Counted from the first letter of the stretch, positions 48,820 through 58,604 are shown. The stretch is 64,000 bases of DNA from Candidatus Barnesiella excrementigallinarum (GCA_019114445.1 DXFL01000005.1:1-64000), one strand, 5' to 3'. Notes: generated from the letters alone by a model not told the origin. Program-made: numbers and translations.

Positions 48820-51003
48820 TTAGGCGTAACTGTGCATACCGCCTAACAGGAAATTAACACCGAAATAGGTGATAAGTACACAGAAAAAAGCCATTACGCA
48901 GAATCCGTGGAAAAATATGGTTTTCTTGAAAAGAGGTAACGAGTTTTGATGTAAAGCCAAAGCATAGACAAGCCAAGTGATGAGGGCCCATACTTCTTTT
49001 GGATCCCATCCCCAGTATCGCCCCCATGAAATGTTGGCCCAAACGGCACCCACAAATATACCTGCTGCTAAGGAAAATACGGCGGGATAGAGGAGTAGGC
49101 GCCCTACAATTTGTAATTGGTCGGCCCTGTTGGGGTGGTTCCGATACAGGAAAAGTCCGGCGATACCGTTGAACATAGTAAAGGTTAGCAGTGTATAAGC
49201 TATCATGACAAGAACCACATGTATCGAAAGCAGGGGAGAGGTGAGTACCGGCATAAGCGGTGTGATTTGGGGATTGGATTCTCCCATCATCGAGACCAGC
49301 ATGGCAAGCCCGCTTACCAAATAGCCGAACGGTATAATTAGTATGAATTTGCGATAGCCTATGAGGCTAATCCCCAGGGCACACCATGCCATAAATTGCA
49401 TAGTTTCAAACCCATTGGAGAGGGGCCAGTGTTTGGCGATGTAGGCCCGCAGGAGTAGAGAAAGCGAGAGATAGGTAAACCCGATAATTGCACCGCCTAA
49501 TAATAGACGGCGTACTATGACCAATCCGGGATTATCCTGTATAATGCGGCGACAAGCATAGATAAAAGCTACAATACCTGTGAGAATGAAAAAAATAGCC
49601 AAGTTGAGCGAGTAGTTTGTGCGGTTGTAGAGCCGTTCGGCTTGTAATCGGGTTTGTGAAGGGTACTCGTTCCCACAGATTTTTTGTTGGTATAGCTCTA
49701 TTTTTCCAAGAACTCGATGCAACTCGGAATAATCTCGTTTTGCAACAAGTTCATTTACAAAGTTCATCGATTGATTGATGAATATCTCTTGTTCGTGGGG
49801 TAATTCTTTCGGTAGAATATCGACCTGAGAGGCCCAGTACAAAGTGTTGTTCACGCGATAGGGGAAAATTTTCAGCATGGATCCGGTGCAAATCATGGCT
49901 ACGAGGTTGAATTTTTCATAGGCTTCGGCTACTCCCCGGTCGTTTATATTTTCAATTCGGAAGTTTCGTATGGCTCGATTAAAATCGGTCAGTTTAGCAT
50001 ATTGGCCTTCGATTTTGAGTAATCGACGGGCTTCGCCGCTTTTTATTTTTATCATTTGTTCCTGTTTCCATTCGTCGTAGTAGAAGAGCCAGCCTGAGAG
50101 CACTTGTTCAGCAGTGAGGCCGCGGTAGCTGCTTTTTCCATATAGTTTTACCGTAAAATCTCGAGCCAGGGTGGAGAGTGGGCAAATTCGCTGGTTATAG
50201 TAGATACAGAGCCGTCCTAAATCGTCCGAGAGATTGTACGGTAGGGTTGGAGGTATCGGTTTTTCTGCGTGAGCTGGGAGCTGTATAGCCAACAATGCAA
50301 TACAACCGAGTGTAATTCTTTTTAAAGTTTGGTTTTTCAGTAGCCGGCGGAATGGCCCATTGGGGTCGGAGAGTAAAAATATCATGGATAACAGTAACAA
50401 CAGGTAGCCTGTATAGGTGACTCCGATGCCCCAGGGATCGTGTGCGACCGAAAGCCGGGTTCCGGCTTCGTCGGAGTCGTAGGATGACTGGTAGAAACGG
50501 TAGTTTTTATACCGGGCGATATGATTCATGGCGACAGTCTCGGTTACTTTTTTGTCCTTGTCGGTAAAGATTATGCGACTTACAAAATCGAGGGGGGCTT
50601 GTGTTCCTGGATAGTATTCGATATAAAATTTTTCCAATTCGATTTGAAAAGGGAAGTATTGTTCTCGACCGTCCGTATCGATATATACCGAAGTGGGATT
50701 TTCATCTATGCGTAAATGTAAGGTCCCCCGTTCCCCGGAAAGCCAGGAGATGAAGGCTCCGCAAAGGATGAGCAAGAGGGAAAAGTGCAGCATCCAAGTG
50801 ACAAATCGTAGTGAACGGTGCCGTAAAAGGTAGATTATGGAAAGTATTGCCAAGACAAACCAAAGCCCCACGAACCAAAATGATTGATAGATATATCGGG
50901 AGACAAAATCGCTTCCGTAATATTTCTCAATCACGGAAGCTGTTACTAATAACAACAGAATTATACCTAATAGGCAGAATGTTGTTCGTTTGAGTATCTT
51001 CAT
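48820..51003 (-). CDS. Cytochrome c biogenesis protein, fused ResB/CcsA (CcsBA type)
   Basis: A 727-residue membrane protein of system II cytochrome c maturation. The N-terminal half (1-260) resembles ResB/CcsB, with membrane helices and a periplasmic loop region. The C-terminal half is CcsA, with the haem-handling tryptophan-rich WWD segment WGRYWGWDPKEVWALITW (near residue 660) and several conserved histidines in the helices around it. The protein carries haem across the membrane and attaches it to CXXCH motifs in the periplasm. Its neighbour on the same strand encodes a dihaem CXXCH protein, a likely client. Confidence 0.92.
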   Translation of the reverse strand: MKILKRTTFCLLGIILLLLVTASVIEKYYGSDFVSRYIYQSFWFVGLWFVLAILSIIYLLRHRSLRFVTWMLHFSLLLILCGAFISWLSGERGTLHLRIDENPTSVYIDTDGREQYFPFQIELEKFYIEYYPGTQAPLDFVSRIIFTDKDKKVTETVAMNHIARYKNYRFYQSSYDSDEAGTRLSVAHDPWGIGVTYTGYLLLLLSMIFLLSDPNGPFRRLLKNQTLKRITLGCIALLAIQLPAHAEKPIPPTLPYNLSDDLGRLCIYYNQRICPLSTLARDFTVKLYGKSSYRGLTAEQVLSGWLFYYDEWKQEQMIKIKSGEARRLLKIEGQYAKLTDFNRAIRNFRIENINDRGVAEAYEKFNLVAMICTGSMLKIFPYRVNNTLYWASQVDILPKELPHEQEIFINQSMNFVNELVAKRDYSELHRVLGKIELYQQKICGNEYPSQTRLQAERLYNRTNYSLNLAIFFILTGIVAFIYACRRIIQDNPGLVIVRRLLLGGAIIGFTYLSLSLLLRAYIAKHWPLSNGFETMQFMAWCALGISLIGYRKFILIIPFGYLVSGLAMLVSMMGESNPQITPLMPVLTSPLLSIHVVLVMIAYTLLTFTMFNGIAGLFLYRNHPNRADQLQIVGRLLLYPAVFSLAAGIFVGAVWANISWGRYWGWDPKEVWALITWLVYALALHQNSLPLFKKTIFFHGFCVMAFFCVLITYFGVNFLLGGMHSYA

Positions 51004-51030
51004 TTTTTAGAAGGTATGTTTTTATACCAT

Positions 51031-51061
51031 GAAATGCCGATGTAATGGACATCGGCATTTC
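51031..51061 (-). terminator. Hairpin between the dihaem protein gene and the CcsBA gene
   Basis: GAAATGCCGATGT (51031-51043) pairs exactly with ACATCGGCATTTC (51049-51061) around a 5-base loop. The T-run is poor, so it may only partly stop transcription of the barrel-imelysin-dihaem unit before the CcsBA gene. Confidence 0.6.
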
Positions 51062-51084
51062 GTAGGATTTTGCAAAACGTTTAA

Positions 51085-52707
51085 TTAAATTGCGTCGATA
51101 AATTTGACTACCGCTTCTCGATCTTCCTTACTCAACGAACGGAATTTCTCGATCGACCATCGAGCGTCGCTTTCGGGTGATCCGTGCCACATGATTGCTT
51201 CAATGACATTGCGGGCGCGGCAGTCGTGTAACCGGTCACTCTCGAACGAGCCGGTACATTTTTGGTGCAATCCTCTGCCCCATAAGGGCGTAGTACGGCA
51301 CCAGCCGGTGCGTATATCGTTTTTCATGTGTAGCCGGTGTTGTACTAAATCGGAGTAAGGCCATATTTTTTGGTATGGGTAGCGAGGTAGTTCATTCCCG
51401 TTTTTGAAGAATCCGCTAGGGTCGGTGTAGCGATCATCTCCGGTTGTCCATGTGGGGCGATGGCAATAGCTGCATCCCATTTCGGTGAAAAGTTGTTTAC
51501 CCCGCTGTATGGTTGGGTCGTCGAGGTTGCGGGCGGCCGGTACGGCCAGTCCCCGGTGCCATACCATCAGATCGGTGAAGTACTCATCGCTCATCTCGAC
51601 CGGCAGATCAGTAGCCATCAGGTAGTTGTAGATGTCCTGTTCAACTCCGGCATCGGTTTTTCGTTCGGGGAAATAGTCGTAGAACCGGGTTTGAACTTCG
51701 GGATCTTTCGAAGCCTTTTCGGCGTATGCTTTTGTCATGTAATGATAACGGCGGTTCGAACGAGTCACATTGGTAATGTTCCAAATGGCGTTTGAACCGG
51801 CAGCATCTTGTAAGGGACCGCGACTGAGGGCGTAGGTGAATCGGAAGGGGTGTTTTTCTCCCGTACCACCGTCATTAGGCCGGTTGTTGCTATACTGGCT
51901 CGTCCATTCGCCGTTTTGGAATATTTTGGGATTCAGTGCGAAGTGTTTGTCTTGTTCTTGTTTGGTATATTCGGCTTTCAAATCTTCGTCTGAGATGGCG
52001 TCGAGCAATCCTGTACCGTAGATACCGATGGTTGATTCGAGCCGGATATTGACTTGATCGGGCGATAGGGTGCGACCGTCGGTGGTGATAAGGTCTACAT
52101 AGTAAGCGTCTGCGGGAATCGTTACTTCGGGATAGATTAGTTCGTAGGTTGTGCCATCCTCAAATGTGTTGTTCCAGTTGTCGGTGTAGGATTTCCAGGT
52201 AATCTTGATTTTCGAGGGGTCTATTGGAGCCTTGAACGGTTCGACGGCAAAGAGTTGTGGCATTCCTGTGAGTGAGGCTATATAGTTGTCGTTGTCGTCG
52301 TAGATGACCAGCAGGTAGCCGTTGCCTATCTCGGTGGCGTTGAAGGTCCCTTCTTGACGTTTGCCGTGGCCGTAGCCCGGATGACAGTGCATACAGGAGG
52401 TGCGGATATAGAGGGGGCCAAGTCCGCCGCGTACCGAGCCGTCGGATGCCGGGGTGAAAATCTTTTCGAATAGCGCTTCGCCGTTTTTGAACGAGTTGCT
52501 CATACCGGCATTTTCTACTGCAGCCGACGGTTGTTCGAAGGCCGATGAAGTGGTATTGAAGGCAGTCCCCAGTTCTCCGCCCGTGTAGTATTCTTCCGAT
52601 AGTTTCGGAGGTGTAGGTTTGGGCGTGTCGTTGGGGTTTTCTTCTGTGCAACCGGCGACGCATAGCGTCGCCGTTGCAAAAGCTAATAAATAAATATACG
52701 TTTTCAT
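51085..52707 (-). CDS. Dihaem oxidoreductase lipoprotein (DHOR family)
   Basis: A 540-residue exported lipoprotein. The signal ends at CVAGC with the lipidated cysteine at residue 20. Two c-type haem motifs are visible, CMHCH at 105-109 and CSYCH in the C-terminal half (FTEMGCSYCHRPTW). The RARNVIEAIMWHGSPE segment near the C-terminus is conserved in the di-haem oxidoreductase (DHOR, putative peroxidase) family, where the segment usually starts HDGRARN; here it reads HDCRARN, a local oddity. It probably acts in the periplasm at the outer membrane. It follows the imelysin gene by 22 bases. Confidence 0.88.
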   Translation of the reverse strand: MKTYIYLLAFATATLCVAGCTEENPNDTPKPTPPKLSEEYYTGGELGTAFNTTSSAFEQPSAAVENAGMSNSFKNGEALFEKIFTPASDGSVRGGLGPLYIRTSCMHCHPGYGHGKRQEGTFNATEIGNGYLLVIYDDNDNYIASLTGMPQLFAVEPFKAPIDPSKIKITWKSYTDNWNNTFEDGTTYELIYPEVTIPADAYYVDLITTDGRTLSPDQVNIRLESTIGIYGTGLLDAISDEDLKAEYTKQEQDKHFALNPKIFQNGEWTSQYSNNRPNDGGTGEKHPFRFTYALSRGPLQDAAGSNAIWNITNVTRSNRRYHYMTKAYAEKASKDPEVQTRFYDYFPERKTDAGVEQDIYNYLMATDLPVEMSDEYFTDLMVWHRGLAVPAARNLDDPTIQRGKQLFTEMGCSYCHRPTWTTGDDRYTDPSGFFKNGNELPRYPYQKIWPYSDLVQHRLHMKNDIRTGWCRTTPLWGRGLHQKCTGSFESDRLHDCRARNVIEAIMWHGSPESDARWSIEKFRSLSKEDREAVVKFIDAI

Positions 52708-52729
52708 AGCTTTTGGAATTATGTGGTAT

Positions 52730-53950
52730 TTATTGTCCTATGGCCGATTGGGCTTCGTCGAGTGCCTTTTTCAAATCGTTACATGCCGTGGTCGCTTTTT
52801 TCCATAGTTCGTTGTGCGAACCGGCATAGTTTACAAAAGGAGCTGGAGCAGCTTCGATGGCAAGCAAGGCTGCGTCGATTGCTTTGCGCACGGCCGTATC
52901 GACTGTGGGGTTGATGCTGGCCAAGTAGTTACTTACCGAGGGATCTCCTATGTTCATGCCCAAGTAGGCATTTTTGATACTGACGATGTTGTCGTAGAAG
53001 TCGATTTTGGAGTTTTTGGCGTAGGGTGACTCGATATAGCTAAGGTCTTCCAAAGCTCCGGCGACAGCTTCGTTGGGGCGACCTATTTTTTGGTTACCCA
53101 CTTCATCGGCGATGTCCGAGCAACCTTGAATAATCTCTTGGGCGGCTTCGAGGTAACTTTTGTATTTACTGCCACCTTTACCGGCGTTTTTCATGCTTTC
53201 GCCGTAGTTGAAAGTGGGTTCAAGTTCTGCATCGGCCAGTAAGGTTTGTTTTTGTACCGATACATTGGCTAATCCTTTCCACGAAGCTTCCAGCCGTACA
53301 CACTGGTTTGCCAGGTCGCCTGCTACAGCGGAGAGGTAGACTAACTCCTCTTTGCGGCTGAATGCACTTGTACGGGCTTTACCTGTGGTCGACGAAGCGT
53401 TGATTTGGTGATCGAACAACATATATTCGATGGCATGAAATCCCAGTAGGCCGTATCCCAAACCGGCGGCATATTCGGCATCCATCATGCCCATGCGCAC
53501 GGGGTCGTCGAGCAGCGCTTGCAGGTCGGTGGCATTGAGGGGCCACGAGTCGATGTGTGGGTCGATGTTATAGTCGGCGGCAGCACCATAGAGGAACGCT
53601 TCGCTAAGTTCCCATTGTTTGCGGGCTTCGTACCATTTGGCACAAGCTTGCTCGATGATCGCTTTTGTCGCAGTGCTTAGCGATCCCGACACGGCGATGT
53701 CGGTAGAGGCATTTTTTTTAGCCGACGTCTCGATTTGAGTGCACAGGTCGGCCAGTTCGAGAGTCGCGTCGGCCAGTGTAGAGTAGGTGGGTTGTACGGT
53801 TTTTTCTACAAAGGTAGTAGCCGCTGTTTGCAATGCTATCTCGCGTTGTTCTTCCCAAGAAAAGTCGTTTTTCTCTTCCGAGCAGGACACACTTCCGAGT
53901 AGTAAAATCGAAAGTGCGAAATACAGCAAATTTTTAATAATTCTTTTCAT
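52730..53950 (-). CDS. Imelysin-family lipoprotein
   Basis: A 406-residue lipoprotein with lipidation cysteine at residue 23 (LGSVSC). It has the imelysin/ICMP helical fold, with the conserved GxHxxE motif in LGFHAIEYMLFD. Imelysin-like proteins bind iron-related ligands and associate with iron uptake in several bacteria; EfeO and IrpA are relatives. It lies 39 bases after the barrel gene and 22 before the dihaem gene, which supports a shared iron- or haem-related unit. A protease activity is not implied. Confidence 0.87.
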   Translation of the reverse strand: MKRIIKNLLYFALSILLLGSVSCSEEKNDFSWEEQREIALQTAATTFVEKTVQPTYSTLADATLELADLCTQIETSAKKNASTDIAVSGSLSTATKAIIEQACAKWYEARKQWELSEAFLYGAAADYNIDPHIDSWPLNATDLQALLDDPVRMGMMDAEYAAGLGYGLLGFHAIEYMLFDHQINASSTTGKARTSAFSRKEELVYLSAVAGDLANQCVRLEASWKGLANVSVQKQTLLADAELEPTFNYGESMKNAGKGGSKYKSYLEAAQEIIQGCSDIADEVGNQKIGRPNEAVAGALEDLSYIESPYAKNSKIDFYDNIVSIKNAYLGMNIGDPSVSNYLASINPTVDTAVRKAIDAALLAIEAAPAPFVNYAGSHNELWKKATTACNDLKKALDEAQSAIGQ

Positions 53951-53989
53951 TGTAATGAGATGTTTTATGGTTAAAACGAATAAAATGAT

Positions 53990-55441
53990 TTATCGAGTGA
54001 ATATACCCGAGTAGGCGATTCCTATCGATACGGCTGGCTCGTTGTTATAGTGGCCGATGCGGGTAATTCCGCTGGAATCGGTATAGGTGTAAGAATTGTT
54101 ATTGAGTAATCCGATGCTATATTCGGCTTTAATGACAACCGATTTTATGGGGTAGTAGTTGATACCGGCAGCAATGCGTTGGCGTCCGCACCATTTGTAA
54201 TGTTGTACACGGTCGGGTGTCTTGAACATCGAGTCGTAATATTCGTAGCGCCCAAAGAGATAAAATCGCTGATCCCGGTTATACAATTTAGGGGAGAGCG
54301 AGAAGAAATTGTATCCCGCTTCGATACCGGTGGCGATAGCGTCGGAAGCGACTGCCTGTTTGGGTGAGACCGATGATGCCGGCATACTGCCGTTAAAGGC
54401 CGTAATCATATCGGCGTCGGAGAGATGTCCATAATCGAAATTTCCCCGTACAATACAATTATGTGCGTTGTAAGTAAAATCGAAGGCTCCGATAAGAACA
54501 GTCCCCTTTACTCCTTTGTAGCGGGCATTGGTCTGTGGATAGAGCGTGTTTTTGAAACTGTTGCCGATATATCCGCTTACACTCAGACGCAGGCCCGGTA
54601 CCGAGTAGTTGTCTATACGAAAGGCTCCGGCATAAGTGTTCCCGATTTTAAATTCATAAGGACTGCCAGCTCCGTCGTGGATCCACCCTTTGCTGTTGAA
54701 CCGGTCGGAGTCGAGCCCTGGTAGAAACATCACTTCGTAGCGCCACTGCTGACCCAACATTCCCCATAAGCTAATACCGGTTTCGTGCCATGTACATGGT
54801 AATATTGTATTCTCCCCTTCGGGGCGGTATACTCCAAAAAATTCGGTAGGCATATGGTGCATATTAGTTGCACCTACAGGTACAATAATGTGCCCCATGC
54901 GTAAGTTAAAGGCCGGAGAAAAACTTTTTTGAATCCAAAATTGTTCGAGAGCGACTTCTCCGCCTCGCTCGACTTCCGATTCATATTCGCCGGCTTCTTC
55001 TTCCTCGATTTCGATGGCACTTTCGGTTCCTCCGTGTTCAAATTCGATTTCGGTACCCATGCTCCAACCGCGTCCGAAATCATAACCTAAAAAAATGACA
55101 ACATGGGGCAGGTCGAATCGGCCGTGGCTTTCTCCTTTGTGAAGATGTGCATCTTGGTATTTTTTATAGTCGTCGCTGAAAAAGTTATATGAGGCGACCG
55201 CTTCGCCATATCCTCCAATAGTAAGACGGGGTTTGTGGGAAGGAATCGTTTTAGACTCGACCAGGGTTTCCTGTCGGAGTTCTTCGAGAATCTCGGTTTT
55301 CAATTCTGTTTTCAACTGCTCCTTTTTTGTAGTTGCAGGCGAGGTTGCGCCCGATATTACATCGACTTTTTTCTGGTCTTGTGCTACTGTCGACATGGTG
55401 AGAAACAGAGCTATTGCAAGCCATAGGTATTTTTGTTGCAT
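53990..55441 (-). CDS. Outer-membrane porin-like protein with N-terminal coiled coil
   Basis: A 483-residue exported protein. The signal peptide MQQKYLWLAIALFLTMSTVAQ is followed by a charged helical segment (KKEQLKTELKTEILEELRQE, about 38-58), then strands typical of phosphate-selective porin-like barrels: RLTIGGYGEAVASYNFF, HVVIFLGYDFGRGWSMGTEIEFEHGG, and FYLFGRYEYYDS. It ends in SIGIAYSGIFTR. It belongs with the imelysin and dihaem genes downstream. A substrate cannot be read off. Confidence 0.82.
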   Translation of the reverse strand: MQQKYLWLAIALFLTMSTVAQDQKKVDVISGATSPATTKKEQLKTELKTEILEELRQETLVESKTIPSHKPRLTIGGYGEAVASYNFFSDDYKKYQDAHLHKGESHGRFDLPHVVIFLGYDFGRGWSMGTEIEFEHGGTESAIEIEEEEAGEYESEVERGGEVALEQFWIQKSFSPAFNLRMGHIIVPVGATNMHHMPTEFFGVYRPEGENTILPCTWHETGISLWGMLGQQWRYEVMFLPGLDSDRFNSKGWIHDGAGSPYEFKIGNTYAGAFRIDNYSVPGLRLSVSGYIGNSFKNTLYPQTNARYKGVKGTVLIGAFDFTYNAHNCIVRGNFDYGHLSDADMITAFNGSMPASSVSPKQAVASDAIATGIEAGYNFFSLSPKLYNRDQRFYLFGRYEYYDSMFKTPDRVQHYKWCGRQRIAAGINYYPIKSVVIKAEYSIGLLNNNSYTYTDSSGITRIGHYNNEPAVSIGIAYSGIFTR

Positions 55442-55468
55442 AATTTTTTGCCCTTTTGATTTTCAATG

Positions 55469-55500
55469 CAAAATTAGAGGGGTGTTATGGGGCAGACAAT
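55469..55500 (-). promoter_or_regulatory. Promoter of the barrel-imelysin-dihaem unit
   Basis: On the minus strand, TAATTTTG (55476-55469) is a good -7 element, and ATTG (55500-55497) matches three of four bases of the -33 TTTG at a 20-base spacing. Confidence 0.55.
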
Positions 55501-55640
55501 ACCTAAAAATTAGTAAAAAAAAGTTGGTATTGGTGTTTTTTAGGTAAAAGAATGGTAAAAACAGTTGAACGGAGGAATAGGGGAAAGATGCACTTTTATT
55601 GGGGAGATATCGATTTAATGATTGGCTTACAACATAAGAA

Positions 55641-55674
55641 AAGGAGGTGTGCCTCTCGCGGGGCACACCTCCTT
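55641..55674 (-). terminator. Intrinsic terminator of the pta-ackA unit
   Basis: AAGGAGGTGTGCC (55641-55653) pairs exactly with GGCACACCTCCTT (55662-55674). On the minus strand it ends in CCTTTTCTT. It lies 33 bases after the ackA stop. Confidence 0.85.
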
Positions 55675-55707
55675 GTTTAATTCTTTGTTATTGGATTTTT
55701 CTATTTT

Positions 55708-56910
55708 TTACAAGTTATCGAGTACGGTTTTCGTGTCGGAAGCAATCATATACTCTTCGTCGGTGGGGATAACGACCACTTTCACTTTCGAGGCGGGAGT
55801 GCTTATCAGGCATTCGGTGCCCCGAATTGTTTTGTTCAGTTCGGTATCTATTTCCACGCCCATGAAAGCTAATGGTTTGCATACGGTTTCACGGGTCGAG
55901 GTTTGATTTTCGCCTACACCTCCGGTGAATACGATAATGTCGACACCACCCAATGCGGCTGCATATGCACCTATGTATTTGGTGATTCGGTATTCGTACA
56001 TTTGCAAGGCTAAGATGGCACGCTCGTTGTTAGCGGCTATCCCGGCTTCGATGTCGCGCATATCGGACGATATGCCCGATATACCGGCAACACCACTCTT
56101 TTTGTTCACCAAATCGGCAATTCCGGCAGCATTGAGTTGCTCTTTGTCCATCAGATAGGTGAGTACACCGGCATCGACGTCGCCCGAGCGGGTACCCATC
56201 ATCAATCCTTCAACAGGGGTCATACCCATAGAGGTGTCGACCGATTTACCCTCTTTGATGGCTGTAATGGACCCGCCGTTCCCAATGTGGCAAGTGATAA
56301 TGCGTTGTTTCTCGTAGGGAACGTTCAGGAACTCGCAAGCGCGTTTCGATACATAGCGATGGCTTGTCCCGTGGAATCCGTAACGGCGTATGCCATACTT
56401 TGTGTACAATTCATAGGGCAACGCATACATATAGGCGTGTGCGGGCATGGTTTGGTGGAAGGCGGTGTCGAATACGGCTACTTGGGGAACCGACGGCATC
56501 AGTTTCGATATGGCGTCGATACCGGCCATATTTACCGGGTTGTGCAGCGGAGCTATGTCGTAGCACTCTTTTATTTTCTCGATTACCTCGTCGGTAATGA
56601 GTACGCTCGTGTTGAATTTTTCACCGCCGTGTACGACGCGGTGGCCTACGGCGTCGATTTCGTCGAACGATTTGATACAGCCGTATTCCTTACCTGTGAG
56701 CACGTTCAAAATGTTTTGAATGGCCGCATGGTGTTCGGGCATAGGACTTTTCAGGATTACTTTTTCACCGTTGGGCAGAGTCAGTTTCAGGAACGAATCT
56801 TCTAATCCTATTTTTTCTGCGCCTCCTTGCGCCAATACGGTTTTGGAATCGATGTCGAACAGTTTGTATTTTACCGACGAACTTCCGCAATTTAATACTA
56901 ATATTTTCAT
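55708..56910 (-). CDS. ackA: Acetate kinase
   Basis: A 400-residue kinase that makes ATP and acetate from acetyl phosphate. The start is MKILVLNCGSSSVKYKLFD; the RRYGFHGTSHRYVS segment and GGVGENQTSTRE near the C-terminus are the family signatures. It closes the acetate arm of fermentation together with pta, 19 bases upstream on the same strand. Confidence 0.98.
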   Translation of the reverse strand: MKILVLNCGSSSVKYKLFDIDSKTVLAQGGAEKIGLEDSFLKLTLPNGEKVILKSPMPEHHAAIQNILNVLTGKEYGCIKSFDEIDAVGHRVVHGGEKFNTSVLITDEVIEKIKECYDIAPLHNPVNMAGIDAISKLMPSVPQVAVFDTAFHQTMPAHAYMYALPYELYTKYGIRRYGFHGTSHRYVSKRACEFLNVPYEKQRIITCHIGNGGSITAIKEGKSVDTSMGMTPVEGLMMGTRSGDVDAGVLTYLMDKEQLNAAGIADLVNKKSGVAGISGISSDMRDIEAGIAANNERAILALQMYEYRITKYIGAYAAALGGVDIIVFTGGVGENQTSTRETVCKPLAFMGVEIDTELNKTIRGTECLISTPASKVKVVVIPTDEEYMIASDTKTVLDNL

Positions 56911-56929
56911 AAGGTATATGGTATTAAGG

Positions 56930-57937
56930 TTATCTTTTCAAACTAATGGCCTGATTGCAGGTAATGGTAATCATTTTGTATACGTCGTCGACCGAACAGC
57001 CCCGGGAGAGGTCGTTAACCGGTGCGGCAATGCCTTGCAGGATAGGGCCTACGGCTTCGGCATGGGCCAATCGCTGAACCAGTTTGTAAGCGATGTTTCC
57101 CACTTCGAGCGACGGGAATACCAATACGTTGGCATGACCGGCGATTTCGCTGCCCGGAGCCTTGCTGGCCCCTACGGCGGGAACGATGGCGGCATCGGCT
57201 TGCAATTCACCGTCGATTTTCAAGGAAGGTTCCATCTCTTTGGCCAAACGGGTAGCCTCTACGACTTTGTCGACCATCTCGTGGCTGGCACTACCTTTCG
57301 ACGAAAAACTCAACATGGCGATACGAGGTTCGATGTTGGCGATGTCGCGGGCTGTTTTGGCTGTGGATATGGCTATTTGAGCAAGTTCCGAAGCCGTGGG
57401 GTTGGGAAGTACGGCGCAATCGGCAAATACCATCAAGCCGTTTTCTCCGTATGATTGGTCTGGAACGAACATAAGGAATGCTCCCGAAACTACTTTTACG
57501 CCGGGGGCGGTTTTGATAATTTGGAAAGCCGACCGCAATACATTTCCTGTGGTGTTGCGAGCTCCGGCTACTTCGCCGTCGGCGTCTCCGTTTTTAATCA
57601 TGAGGCATCCCAAAAATAGAGGATCTTCGACTGTTTTTTGAGCTTTTTCGAGGGTCATGCCTTTCTCTTTTCTCAGCTCATACAGCAGTTGGGTATACTT
57701 CTCTTTTTTGTCGTGATTCGTGGGGTTTACCAATGTCGCCTTGTCGATATGTTTCAACCCGTATTTATCGGCCAGGGCTTTAATTTCGTTTGGCTCACCG
57801 ATAAGGATAATATCGGCGATGTTGTCGGCCAATATTCGGTCGGCAGCTTGTAAAGTGCGTTCTTCCGTTCCTTCCGGTAAAACAATACGCTGTTTGTTTG
57901 CTCGGGCTTGTTCTACCATTCGTTCCATTAAATTCAT
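56930..57937 (-). CDS. pta: Phosphate acetyltransferase
   Basis: A 335-residue single-domain Pta that converts acetyl-CoA to acetyl phosphate. It starts MNLMERMVEQARANKQRIVLPEGTEERTL and carries GDADGEVAGARNTTGNVLRS, and the C-terminal GSEIAGHANVLVFPSLEVGNIAYKLVQRL. It lacks the N-terminal regulatory domain of the long E. coli form. It precedes ackA in one unit. Confidence 0.97.
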   Translation of the reverse strand: MNLMERMVEQARANKQRIVLPEGTEERTLQAADRILADNIADIILIGEPNEIKALADKYGLKHIDKATLVNPTNHDKKEKYTQLLYELRKEKGMTLEKAQKTVEDPLFLGCLMIKNGDADGEVAGARNTTGNVLRSAFQIIKTAPGVKVVSGAFLMFVPDQSYGENGLMVFADCAVLPNPTASELAQIAISTAKTARDIANIEPRIAMLSFSSKGSASHEMVDKVVEATRLAKEMEPSLKIDGELQADAAIVPAVGASKAPGSEIAGHANVLVFPSLEVGNIAYKLVQRLAHAEAVGPILQGIAAPVNDLSRGCSVDDVYKMITITCNQAISLKR

Positions 57938-57970
57938 AGTCGAATTGGTTTATACGTTAGTTAGATATTG

Positions 57971-57978
57971 CAAATGTA
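57971..57978 (-). promoter_or_regulatory. -7 promoter element of pta-ackA
   Basis: The minus strand reads TACATTTG, 33 bases upstream of the pta start codon. A clear -33 TTTG was not found. Confidence 0.5.
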
Positions 57979-58162
57979 GTAATAAAATGTAATATCAAGA
58001 TTGCAATTTGGATTAAATATTATGTAAAAATATCTTGAAATTCTTTTTTATTTCTATTTTTTCTTACTTTGCCGTGTAAGATAGGAATAATATCTATATA
58101 TTAGCTCCCAAAATGAAAAAAAATTAAAATAAAGAGAGGAATACAATAATATAGAGTGATTT

Positions 58163-58546
58163 ATGAATAAAGAGAAGTTTGTTGTAGAGTATGAGCTGAA
58201 GAGTGTTTCTCCGGCATTGCTGTGGCCTTATATAGCAACAAAAAACGGTTTATCGGATTGGTTTGCCGATGATGTTCAAAGCGAGGACAAATTGTTTACT
58301 TTTTTTTGGAATAAATCGCCTCAACAAGCTCATCAAGTTGCCTTCCGTAGCGGCAGCTATATTCGCTTTCATTGGATTGACGATGAAGAAGAGAAGAGTT
58401 TTTTCGAACTGCGTATTACCTCTTCGGAGTTGACCGGAGCAACTATGTTGGTGATTACCGATTTCGCTTACCCCGATGAGTTGGACGACAGTCGGGGGTT
58501 ATGGGATCATCAGGTGGATACCCTTCGCCGCAAATTGGGGGTGTGA
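58163..58546 (+). CDS. START-like domain protein
   Basis: A 127-residue protein of the START/AHSA1-like helix-grip fold. The start KFVVEYELKSVSPALLWPYIATKNGLSDWFADDVQ and the C-terminal GLWDHQVDTLRRKLGV match the group found across Bacteroidetes as small conserved proteins. It probably binds a hydrophobic ligand or partner. It has no operon partner on its left, and the LptF/G-type gene follows after 112 bases with its own promoter. Confidence 0.82.
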   Translation: MNKEKFVVEYELKSVSPALLWPYIATKNGLSDWFADDVQSEDKLFTFFWNKSPQQAHQVAFRSGSYIRFHWIDDEEEKSFFELRITSSELTGATMLVITDFAYPDELDDSRGLWDHQVDTLRRKLGV

Positions 58547-58604
58547 CATCTTGTCCTGCAAGATACCGGTTTTTGCAGCTTCTTTCCAATAAACGTTACA
58601 GGCT

